Assembly (NCBI GenBank): GCA_958298945.1
Contig: OY282607.1
Span: 35,621,000 to 35,684,999 of the forward strand
Source of the DNA: Atherix ibis
Taxonomy: Eukaryota > Arthropoda > Insecta > Diptera > Athericidae
Direction: 5' to 3'
DNA: 64,000 nt
Below the pieces are notes generated by a model. It had not been told where the DNA came from. It searched no databases and saw only the letters and a list, made by a program, of their open reading frames with translations. Below, one piece after another: positions 1 to 12,900 of this stretch. The position numbers were made by a program, and so were the translations under genes. Position 1 is the first letter of the stretch, and each line of letters opens with the position of its first letter.

Positions 1-119
1 GTTGAAAATGGCTTGAAAAGAAATGGTTGAGTCTAGAAGCTTCACATTTAAAAAAGTGCCACTTTAAGAAGAATACTGATTTAAGTGGTATTTATTTAAA
101 ATAAGGGAAAATATTCAGT

Positions 120-440
120 TGATCGCTACTGCAATGCAATGAAGGATGATTTTGGTTACCGAAGAGGCAATCTGAGATGTCTTCTTGCCTAGAATTTTGG
201 AAGTGGACTCATCTATCAACTCTACTATTCTCAGCATTTAGAAAATCTGCCTTTCGGTTCACTCCTTCTTATGAGCCTGATCCTGTCTCCTTGTTATGGC
301 AAGTGGCTTGAGGTTACCAAAACCTGCCTATTGTTCTAGGCATGAAGTAATCAAGCAATCCATCCGTCAATCCTTCTGCGGTGAGCGATCTAACATGTAA
401 ATCGGTCATCTAGCCTTCATCCTCCAGTAACTATTTACAA
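120..440 (+). repeat. Partial copy of the dispersed repeat found in tandem at 25.6-27.2 kb
   Basis: Shares word-for-word blocks with the unit repeated at 25575-27200, such as the 'caagcaatccatccgtcaat' block, the 'tctactattctcagcat' block and the 'cttatagcaag'-like block, but is diverged and partial. A second scrap with the same conserved end (gccaagaacttttcgcacca) lies at about 682-705. This stretch is inside the downstream intron or flank of the CD36 gene. No coding exon was seen in 1-965. Confidence 0.6.
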
Positions 441-873
441 GCTAGTTAGCCTAACTGTTTGTATCAAGACCTACCTAAACTTCTACTATCATCTGTAATG
501 ATGAGAAGGTCTCATTTTTAACTTTTTCCATTTTATAAAAATGACTAAATACAATTTACACAATTTTGCTCTCTGAGCACAAATAAATTAACTGAACAAT
601 TTGATAATTGACATGCAATTAAGTGGTAGATGTGACAACTTAATAAAAAAAAAGCATAGCGATACCAGCGTAAATTATACCTAAGGCCAAGAACTTTTCG
701 CACCACCCTTCTAGGTATAAAAATATAGCAACACAAAAAAGAACTCTACAACAACAAACTTTTTATAGTTTTCAACTAAATTTAAGCTCATCAGAAGAAA
801 ATATTATGCCTGTCACTTTTTCGAAACACTCTACTACACATACACGTATGTGCGTTAAATATAAAATGTGATG

Positions 874-993
874 ATTGAAAAATATTACAAAAAAAAAATA
901 TATGAAAAATCCCATTAATGAGAATTGTGCCCATTTTGTTATTGAAAAATATTACAAACAGTTACCATTAATGAGAATTGTGTCCATTTTGTT
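874..993. repeat. Tandem duplication covering the end of CD36 exon 5 and its donor
   Basis: Two direct copies, 874-940 and 941-993. Both start attgaaaaatattacaa and end ccattaatgagaattgtg-ccattttgtt. The copy at 941-993 holds the true exon end and the donor (gtaactg on the minus strand). In the other copy the donor has become ...attaatgggatt, which lacks GT at that place. Confidence 0.7.
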
Positions 994-3900
994 AACCTCC
1001 ACATTGATTTGTAGTCGTGATGCCCCATCAATTGGAAACGCCAATCGAGGATGCACATCCGCAAATGATTGATGACGATTGATATCTGGATGAAGGCCTT
1101 TTATGTGCTTATAGATTTTTTCATCCGCCGACAAAAGATGCGGGAACGAAATGTATATTGGCGCATTGTAACAGGAGGTGGTATTGATTATCCCACTTTG
1201 TGGACATTTTCCAGTTGCCAAATCACAGAAGCACTGATTTTCGGGATTAATATCTGGATGGGAGAAAACGTCAATGGGTGTCTTATATCGCCAGGCAGGT
1301 ACACCATCAAACAGATTGACTTCTGAATCGTAGACAAGTGGCAGTTTACGGCACATGGCATTTATGTAAACGTAAAGTTTCTTCTTCTTATCCATTAGAT
1401 GAGGTGGAAATTGTGATCCATCAGTTCCATCAACACGATTGCATTCATCTGTTCCCCAAATGTTAAGCAATTTCTGACCATTAAATTCGCTTATAACCCC
1501 GAGTTTACGAAGATCATCCTCTCCAGTATGAATTTGTAGAGTGTCCTTTCCAGTTCCATTTCTCTATAAATTCAACAATAACCACATCATAAGAACTCCT
1601 CAACTTTACTCAATAAATTCAACGGTTTATATAATATTTTCTTACATTTACGAAAAGTCCAAATTTCTCTATGCTATTTTCGGTGTCGAATTTCTTTGAT
1701 AACTCAAGCAAAGGATCTTTATAACCCCAAAGCAGAGAGTCAACAGATACCGCTGTAAATGGCTGTGAGTTGGTTTTAATGATGCCCAACGATAATGCAA
1801 CTTCGGACATGATTCCTTTGTACTTGAATTTAGATAATGCGGCGAGCAGAGGAATATTTGGTATTGTTACCTGATCGTACTGTTTACCACCAGACTGATC
1901 TGGTAAAAATCTAAACCAACGGTGTTCCTATTATAGTAAATGAACGAAAAATGCATTTTCTCCAATAAATATATTATTAACAACATAAATAGAATATCGA
2001 CATACATTGTAGGTGATCGTTTTGTTTTCATTGAAGACAACATTAACTTTGGTCGAATTTTCCGCATACGTATAAGGTCCCAACTCTTCCACGTGCAGTT
2101 GATCATCCAATCCCATTAGGAAGCGTTCGGTGTTTGTATAGTTAAAAACGTGTACTTTTAAATGTGGACTGAGCGGAGGATTCATCCACCATTGCGCAGC
2201 TATTGAATTATTCGCTAATATAAGTTTCTGAAATTGAGTTCATAACAAACGCAAATTAATGTCAAAATAACAAGCAAATTTGTTAAAACTAAGGAACAGT
2301 TACATGACACATACGAGGAATAAACACCCACTAAGACTTCTCTAAATTTACTCTTTAATTCATAAATCTCGTGAACTTTGTCTTTTTAAGCACCTTTACA
2401 ATTTTTTTTGTAATGAAGAGCAGACAATTCACGAACGTAAGGAACATTGATGGTTCTTGGCAAAGAGTCAAAGTAGCATGAACACTATTCTAATCGTTTA
2501 CTTTTATTCTCCAGTTTTCGAACCAGTTTTAAAGGGAATACAGTATTTTGGTTGATGTGACATGACAAAATGGCAATGTCATCGATATGTGTAGCTTATT
2601 CGTTGGGAGAAATATCGTGGGTATAACCCGGGACGGCCAGGAGGAATCCGCATCACAGATGGATCAAGGAAGGGGCACAGTACAGGAGCAGGGTTCTTCT
2701 GTACATCTTTGAATATAAACATGTCGCTACGACTCCCAAATCAATGTAGTAAAAATTCTGGCTATTCGTGGGGCCGCACTTTGGCTGTCGATGAATGCAA
2801 TAACTGAACGTTTTTTCAATCCTCGAAGCACTTCAAGTTGCGCATAACTTGCAGGTAATATTCCTTATTGACCATTCTACCCTGTGGCAATCGAAGAAAA
2901 CTGTAAGCAAAACCTTCACATTTGACCGAACTTGGCGTGCTTTTTTCGGTCTTGGCTCATGCTGCAGCTTCCATTGGGAGCTTTGGTTTCCACGGCATAA
3001 CCATAAACCCATGATTCGTCATCAGTTATGAACCTCTGGAGCAAAATTTGGTCGTCGCGGACAGAGTCCAACAGCTTCCTAGCTATGTTAATGCGATGCT
3101 GATTTTGATCGGTAAAATTCGAATGGCACGAGCCAATCGATATGTTTAAGTCTTCAGCAACTTCTCTAACGGTGATTAGACGATTGGCTTTTCGTCGTTC
3201 ACATTTTCTCGGCCCTCTGAGAACATTTTGTACCACCGACAAACGTCGCTTCGGTCCAAGGTATCTTCACCATATGCCATAGTCAACATTCGGAATGCGT
3301 TCACGCAATTTATTTTGTTTTTCATAGAAAATTTGATACAGATTCTTTTATCCATTTTTTGGAATGGGCAAAAATCGAAGACGAGCCAAAACACGTGCAA
3401 GCAAAGCAGCTGTCAAAAATTAACTGAACATTAAAAATGAAATTCAAAATTCGCGATACTATTTGAACAGACCTCGTACATGCCTACAAAGTTTTGGCTA
3501 CGTATGTCATTTCGCTAAGTTCAGTAAAGCTGGCGAACGAGAAGTGGAGCAATCTTTCCGCATGTCATATCTCTATTATGATCCGGCTAAATTTAGCACG
3601 CACCTAAGCTGGTCTAGTAACGCCTAGGAATTTATCAGGTTCGTTTACTGTGGCTCTTTGAGCGAGGAGTACAGACCAAGTACTCTTGAAAAAGAACTTG
3701 TACCATGTACCACGGTAGTTCGTCCGCCGTCCCCGGCCAAGATGAGAAGCCTTCAGCTGAAACGTGATGGCGGTGATTTAATACCTCCATATCGAGTACA
3801 GTCTTAGGACTGGAGGTGAAGGATACCAGGATCCCGTGTGCTGTCACTGCAAACGACAGCAGAGATTTAAGCCTACTAATAGGTAGGGTAACAGCTTATA

Positions 3901-6900
3901 ACTGGTTTTTGGCTGTTAGATACGGTCTTACCTGTTATGAATGTAGCTGATTCAGTGGCGGAATAAACGAGGGGAGCGGTGTACAGGTTAAGACCACTTA
4001 CCATTGGATTTGTACGAATGCTAAAATGGAATGCTTCATACTTGCAACACGAAGGATGATTTAATGATGCAATGGTGGAGTTGGTATATGAGGCCACTGA
4101 CCATGAGGGAACCGAAAATCAACCTGATATAGTGTTCCTTGCATAAGGTAGACCTAGCAGGAAGTCGAAATTAGGCGCTGGATTTAAGCGAGCTGGGTTA
4201 TTAATGGAATAAATGAGTTGCGTGCAACTATCTGGATCTAGTGAGCTGGACTGGCGAAATCCATAATAGGAGGAGTCTGTTTTGCACATTGATTGGGCGT
4301 ATCCGAATCCCTGTGGTCGTAGGCGACCCGTACTTTTAAGTTTAATGACAGGTATACCACGTAAAATTAAGGATTATTAATTAATGGCTTAAGCTAGATC
4401 AGAACACAACAGAAAGCCTACTGAGGATAGATAAGGCTTACATTGGCAGGCTGACCTGTATAATCACATGTCATTGCATATTAGGGAAATACGCTAGACA
4501 ACTAGGTATCTCTTCAAATGACTTCTGTCGCTGCTATAAAGATAAAGAGGAAAACAAGTTTTGATGATCACGTGGTATCACGACGGACCTAACTTTGGTC
4601 TAAGTGTGTCCGACCAAAACAATCTGACAGCTACTTTAACCTAACCTAGCCTAACTATTATATAGAGAAGAGACAATAATACTACCTTAAGGGGTACTGG
4701 CACTACTTTTAATTAACTCTGGGAAAGGTAGGACTTGATGATGAGAAAATACTTTTTTCTTTACTTACTGATATAAATGTATTATTGTAGACTTCTGTGA
4801 ACCACATTATTGTGAATCCCGTGAGGCTAATGATTAACGCAATTGCCAGCAATCCAATAACTGTTGAAGAAACAAACAAAACAACAAATTTTTAAACAAA
4901 AATATTTTTTTTTAAATAATTATAAGAGACAATTTTATTTGATTAAAATACCTACTTTCTGTTAAAGTTTTTTTTAGATAGATTGGCCAGATAATAAAAT
5001 TAACAAAAAATAAATAATGTTGATTATGACTGAGAGCAGTTTTATTTCTGTGCAACGTTTTTTTATAATCGGTCTTTTGATAGGGTTTACTGCTTGTTAA
5101 TGATTTTTACTAAGTGTGTACTAGGGTGGTTCAAAAATTCTCGGCCTACAATATTATTGGCGCTAGTATCGATATGACATCTGCCACGTTATCAAATTAT
5201 TTGTGAAAGATAGTTAAACAATAACGAAAATTTTATAAAAACTTGTGATAGTTTGCTTCTTCGTTTTCAACTGGAAAAAAGCAGGCAGCCGATTTTAAAT
5301 GTGGTTGTATGAGTAATAAAAAACAAGAATGGTGAGGAACAACTCCCGAAATAATAAAAAAAAAAAAGTTGTATATCTGGTGTTAGATATTTGGGAATCT
5401 TAGGCATAAACCAGTGGCTAAAAGGGGGCAACAGTATATGTATATCCGGCAGAGGATATTTCATACTATCCACATGCAAATAATATTGCAAAAAGTATTC
5501 ATCATAACCCTTTATGAGGAGTTGTAACAACCGGATTTTGTAATACCCAAATTTCTGGCAGATGTTGCTTCGGTAACTTGTCGAATGATCCTTCCGAATC
5601 TTTTAAAATGCGTACTCTGGGTCTGGGTTCCTTCTTTCTTCGATATGGCCCCGATAATTGAGTAGCTTTCGAGATGGTTGTTATGTAAAAATGGTAACGA
5701 CTAGCTGGGGTCAATGCTTCCCAACAATCGCCGTCAAATTTCTTATTTTAATCGCAGAAAATTATTTTAAAAAAATTTCGACAACATCTTTTAAGTGGGG
5801 AATATGGTCAATAGGCTCAGGTATCGTAAAAAAAATGTTCGCCTCAAGTATCTCTACAGCGTGATTCAAAAGATATTAGACACTGCAAGAGTGAAGGTGG
5901 CGCTAGATAGCTGAAACTATAGAAGTCTCTAATGAATAAAAATATCTCGGCATAAAAGAATTGTACGCAAGATAGCTGACGCACTTATATATTATAGATC
6001 ATCTCTCTATGCATTTGTCAAGTAGTCAACCGTCCTCCAAGCAAACCTCTAAAAATACTCTACAAAATTTAATAATGCCTGGTTGTTCCCTTCAACCTAC
6101 TATCATCAGTTTTGTTAGGAAGGCTGACAACGCAAACCATTGGGGAACATGGAGTTGCCAAATGACCTCACAGACTGTATAATGACTTCCAGCCTTTATC
6201 TGTGAGACTTTGCAAACAAACAAACAAAAAACCATCTGAGGTTGAATTTCAAAGTTGTTCGAATTTGAGAGATTTGCAAGATAAACTATTTAAAAACATC
6301 TGCCATATTTGATAGATTTGTGCCCATCTAACTTCCGCCCATTTCCAAAAGTTACAAAACTTTATCTCTGAAAACCGATTTTGAATAGATGCATATACAA
6401 TATCTGCTATTTTAAGGGTCTTAAGGAGAGCGATAGTTTGCAATTTTATCATGGTTTTACAAATTATCTAAATTTACTACAAAAATAATTTTTCAAATCC
6501 TTAATCGGACACCTGCATTTTTATCACAATATCATATTTAGTAATTTAGTTCCAACGAGATGGCGCTACTGGACATTGATTTGCAATGCCATCGATTCAT
6601 TGAAGACACATTATTTTAACGAGGTTTGCACGTGAAAAAAGGATCCACAATAACGATCGCCAGTTATTAATTATTTATACTTATCGTCTGTGATTAAGGC
6701 TACTTGAATAGGTTTTGAAAATGTTGCAACTGACCTGATCATACGGGAATGGATTAAAATTCTTCTAATTATTAATTAAATGGAATAATATTAACTAAGC
6801 AATTGCATTTTAGATATTTAAAAAAATAATTTTTACAAAATATTATAGTATCAAGAAATCCAAAAGTTTTTGAATAAAAATATTCTGATTAAAATTAAAT

Positions 6901-9900
6901 ATAAAAAAATGCACATTAAATAAACCATATTCTTTTTACAATTTCAAAGAATACAAAAAGAAAAAGATTCATTAAATAATAAATTAATAAAAATAGCAAT
7001 GAGACAAAAATACTTCATTTTAAAAATAAACTTCGTATCAGATTATGTCATAAGAAAGGAAATTGTTAATAAAGAAATTTTTGCTAAAAATACTTAAATA
7101 AGCAAGGTTCGCTAAAATACTTACTATCATTAAAATATGTTATCAGAAATGTGGCAATTATATTATATTAAGAAAATGCACTTTTCGGATTTATTGTTTT
7201 TGTTTATAAAAGTAAATTGTTGAGTTGAATTTTCATTATCGTAGAGAATAAATTTTTTTTTTCTGAATCACAACAAAACAACTTGAAATTCTGCGCAATA
7301 TTTACTGATGTAGTTTTGATGGTGTCAGTTTTTTTAAAATTATTCACATCTATTTTCTTGATAAATATCAGCACTGAAAAGGCCATCACTTGAGATGTAA
7401 AAATAGAAATTTCAATAATTAAGCATAATTTAACTTTAAAACAGTAGAGAAAAAAACTGAAATCAAAAATATTTTAGCTTTAAAACAGTAGAAAAGCATT
7501 CAGAGAGAATTTATCAATTTTTGGCCACAATCGACAATACGAGGTCTGTTCAAAAAGTATCGCGAATTTTGAATTTCCGCGGGTTACGTATATTCGATTT
7601 TCGATTTTTTGTGACGTTATGTTGGTACTCATGTCTCTTACTTATGCCGACTGGTTCGGCCATTTTAAATGTTCAGTTAATTTTTGACAGCTGCTTTGCT
7701 TGCACGTGTTTCGGCTCGTCTTCGATTTCTGCCCATTCCAAAAAATGGATCAAAGAATCTGTTTCGGGAACAAGAAAAAATCACAGGGTGCCAGATCTGG
7801 AGAATACGGTGGCTGCGGCATTATTAGTGTGCTTTTTTTAGCCAAAAATTCGCGTACAAGCTACGATTCGTGAGCACGGGCGTTATCATGGTGCGAAAGC
7901 CAATTTTTGTTCTTCCACAAATCCGGGCATTTCTGGCGGATTGCTTCCCGCAACTTGCGCATAACTTGTAGGTAATATTCCTTATTGACCGTTCTATCCT
8001 GTGACAAGAACTTATGACGCACCACGCCCCTGCAATCGAAGAGATGACCCAAATTTGCTCCAGAGGGTAATAACTGATGATGAATCATGAGCAAAACCTT
8101 CACATTCGACTGAACTTGGCGCGATTTTTTGCTTTCTACGTCATAACCATAAACTTATGATTCGTCATCAGTTATTACCCTCTGGAGCAAATTTGGGTCA
8201 TCGCGGACAGAGTCCAACAGCTGCTTAGCAATGTTAATGCGATTAAATCGAAGACGAGACAAAACACGTGCAAGCAAAGCAGCTGTCAAAAATTAACTGA
8301 ACATTCAAAATGGTCGAACTTATCGGCATAAGTGAGAGACATGAGTACCAACATAACGTCACAAAAAATCGAAAATCGAATATACGTAACCCGCGGAAAT
8401 TCTAAATTCGCGATACTTTTTGAACAGACCTCATATCAGTAGACACCGCTCCCTCAGCGATGTTCGTCTGCCACAGCTTCTTGGCCATCCAAAAATGCTT
8501 ACTGCCACCGCAAAACTTACGCTCTTGATATAAGGATTGCGTCCCATAATGTAGGACTTCTTTTTAATAGAAATTATACAGAAAAATCTAATATACTCCA
8601 TAAAATCCTATATTAGAAATATCAATATAATAAAATGGCAAGTTTTAATCTACAGACATATTATTAGAAATAATATATATAATTAATAGCTGTTAAATAG
8701 CATTGCTGTATTTTCCGAATTACAAAATGGAAGAATGAAAACTTCAAAGTATCTAAAATAAACCTTAAATAATTGCAAATTTGGTAAATACTTGCGCTCC
8801 ACATGATGATATAGAAGACAAATCGCATACTAACAAAATTATCGAAGAACTAATGTTCCCAGTCCCTATGAGTCTTCCTCCCAACAAATTTACCCTACCG
8901 AAAATTAAATGTACTACTCTGCGCCTTCCCAACAAAAAAGCTCCTGGTTATAACGTAATAACAGCTCCTATTCTGAAGCAAATTTCCCGAAAAGCTTTAG
9001 TTTTAATTACATAAATTTTCAATGGTTTCCCTTACTCTGAAAATTTTCTGTCATTAAAACTACTCCTAAACTAAATAAACGCGGTAAATCTCCTTCCTCT
9101 TATAGACCTATCAGACTCTTACCAATCCTTGGTAAGATTTTTGAAAACGACTCTACGTAGTCCTAGTTAATGAGAAAACTATTTCTGATCTTTAATTTGA
9201 CTTCCGATCTGAACGCACCACAATACAGCAATTCCATCGCATTGTTGATCACATTGTATCCTCTCTTAAGAGGAAAGAGTATTGCGCAGGATTATTTTAT
9301 GTTAAATCAGTTTTATTAGGAAAGTTTGGCAATGTCAAATCACACAAAACATGGAGTCGTCAAATGGTTTCATAGTCATGACGCCTACAAATTTATGTTC
9401 CTCAGAAAAATCTTAAAGTATACATATTTAAGGAACGAAACAGCTGTCAACAAAATATTTCTCATACACAATCGCAAGGTCTCTGTTATACTGATTTACA
9501 ATAAAAAAAGGGATCTTGAATTGTTGATGTGTAGATGATAGACTGATCGCTGCAAGAAATTAAAATTGCCAGTTACAGAGCAGCCATTTGAATAACGCTT
9601 ATAGTGTAGTAGCTCATAAAAACGAACCCTTATGCTTCGTGCACACTATAGAGAAAAAGTTTGAGAAAAATTTCGCTAGAGAAGTGTAAACGCCATATAG
9701 AGCGGGAGTGTAGATCTCTACAAGAACTCTACACAAGAGTTCTGAGGGCGAGATTTTTCTGTAGTGTAAATGCCTTATGGTAGAGGACTCTGCATCTCTA
9801 GATCGCCTCTATACTCTATTCAACATGCTAAATAAAGTGTAGAGCTCTACTTATGATTTTGACAATGATTCGAAAACGATATTCGCAAGAAATTTTTACA

Positions 9901-12900
9901 CACGCTTGGGTCCTTGGCTTTTAATTTTTCCTATAGTTTGCGATAAAACCTAATATTTGAAATGCAGACGCACTGATGATGTTACTGCGCACTCGGTCGT
10001 ATATCTCTACTCGAGAGTTGTCAGAGGAGTAGACGGCCGGCAAAGCGGTTGGTAGAAATCTACTAGAAATTTCCTGGTACAAGCACTCTACGTGTATGGT
10101 AGGAAAGATTTTTTTGTGTAGAGCTCTACCACTTTTTCCCTACAGTATGCAAAGTAGGTAAGTATGCAAAGTAGTTAATTATCTTTTAAATTGGCATTTA
10201 GTAGGTAAGCTAAGGAATTACCATCAGAAAAGAATCTCAACCACTCCAGTACGTAAACGTTGACAATTAATTTGAAATCCTCAGCATGCGGCTCCATTTT
10301 CACTAATCATCAGAATATTAAATATAGTAAACTTTTTTAATAGACATTAATTTTAATATTTTTAGTATTTTCTTTTTTTATTTTCGATCGGAAATTTTCG
10401 ACATTGTTCGGTAAAATACACAGAAAAATCGTCTACGTATAGTAAAGTATGGAAGCTCGTTTCCAAAAGCTCGCAACCTATTGCTGCTCAAAAACATAAA
10501 TATTTATTGATAAAAAATTGGTTCTACCATGCGATATGCCAAATATCTATTTTAGGGTCTCAATAACCAAAAAAAAAAAAACTAATGAGAAAAATAATGA
10601 CGATAATTGTTGTATATGGAATATTTTAATTTTTCAACAATTACCTACAAAAATATCAATTATTAGAATAAGTAAATATAAAATGTATATTTTTGTAGTC
10701 AAATTCAAGTAATGCTGCCACAACAAACCTCATTCTCCACCACAAAATTCGATTGATTTAAAAATTTATTATCAAATTTTCCGGAAAAGGTGTACGTACT
10801 AATATAAAAAAATTAAAAATACAATTAAAAACTGAAATTTTGAATATTTTGTTTTAACTTTTACTTTCCAAAGAAGAAATTTACAAATACCTCATTACTT
10901 TAGTTTTGAAAGTATATATAAGCAAAACTTTACATAAATAAAGTATCAAGGTCTTGGCGATACCTTAAATGACACCTGAAAATATATTCTAAAGATGTTC
11001 TCTATGAAAACAATCTTAAATATATTTCAAAAAGTCTATTCTTATATAAAAAAAAAAAAAGAAAACCTAATAGATAAGCCAATATTAATACTCAAGCACT
11101 TGACGATTAACTTAAGTCGTGTAGTATCAACTAAGACTGAATCAAACCCCGAAATTAATGGGTATGAACAAATTGTTGAGTTTATGTAAATTTTTGTTTA
11201 AAAAAAATCAGAAAATAAAGATATTAAAATAAAAATAAAAATAAAAATGTTGTTCAATTTTCGTAAATAGTATTGTAATTTTAAAGGAAAAATCAGAAAT
11301 CTTTGTCTTACATTTGTTTAGAAAAATCTTAACACTTTTAAGATCCTGTAGAAGAAAATATTTTTGAAAATACACCTGATATTGAGTTTTTAGGGTTTTC
11401 TAAAAAAAATCTTTAAGAAGACTGCATAATAAAGGGTTTTCGAATAAGAGTGATATGATTTTTTTTTCAAAAAAAACATACTAATTGTTAAGAAAATTCA
11501 AATGTTTTTTATTTAATGTGAAGTACAATCGATACAATTAAGTTCTGAATAAAACGTCATTCAAATGGCCTCCACGACTTCTTTTGCAGGAACGAATTTG
11601 ATGAACTCAATTTTCGAGCAATTTTTCCACTAAATCAAGTCGTATATCATGAATAGCACGTTCAATACTGAATTCTACAGCTTGAAGAGAGTCTGGTTTA
11701 TTGCTAAAGAGCAATGACTTCAAATAACCCCACAAGAAATAGTCTAATGGTGTTAAATCACAACTTCTTGGAGGTCATTTAATGTCAAATTTCTTGAAAT
11801 AATCGAATCTACAAACTTTTCTCGCAATAATTCGGTTGTTGCACATGCTGTGTGGCACGTAGCCCCGTCTTGTTGGAACCAGATATTGTCAAGATCAACT
11901 TCTTCCAATTTCGGCCATAAAAAGTTGGTTATCATCGATCTATACCGCTCTCCATTGACAGTAACGGTGTTACCAACTTCATTTCGAAAGAAGTACGGAC
12001 CGATGATTCCACCAGACCAAAAACCACACCAAACTGTCAATTTAGGTGAATGTAATGGGTGTTCATGAATAATTTGTGGATTTTCTTCGCACCAGAATCG
12101 ACAGTTTTGTTTATTTACCGCACCACTCAGATGAAAGTGAGCGCACGAAAAGTTGCAATTGGAGAACGATTATTTTGATAATAAAATTGAATAATTTGTA
12201 AACGTTGTTCTTGCGTATATCTCTCCACGATGAAATTGTAAACATTACTGAATACAATGGAAAAAAAAGACAGATCATGACATATTACAAATGGCTGAAA
12301 CGTCACTTAGAAAATATATCACTCTTATTGGAAAACCTTATACATATTAAAATGTGCAAATACTATCTTTATTGTTAAATCCCTTCTCTTATATGATTAT
12401 AGATTGTTTTAAAACCTTCACTTATATTTTTTATTTTAAATTCTTTACTTTTACTACTTGACAATCCTAAATAATTTTAAGTTATTATTATAAGAAAAGA
12501 CGACAAGCCAATCATTGTGAGTGAAAATTTTATTTAAATAAAAATTCCAAAGTGTTTAAGTTATACCCTCATAAATTTCGTTATTTAATTAAATTGATTT
12601 ATAGACATTAAGCTTAATTTTTTTTAGTATTTTACTTATTTTTTTTTTAAGTTGATATTTGATCGGCCATTTTTTTGAAGACTTTATTTTTTTAGCTTTT
12701 ATAAAAGACCTTTTGTGCTTAATGATAAAAAAATTGTCTCTAGCTACAATAAATATCTATTTTAGGGTGCCGAGTGCCAATAACAAAAATTGAAGAAGAA
12801 AAAAAAAAAGAAAATAAATGATGATAATAACATGTGGAATATTTTAACCTACATAAATATCAATTATTAGAATAAGTAAGTGTAAAATGCCTTGTTTTGT

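Noticed and set aside
874..940. An additional CD36 exon
   Set aside because: It is a duplicate of the exon 5 end with a long A-run and without a donor; it does not extend the protein.
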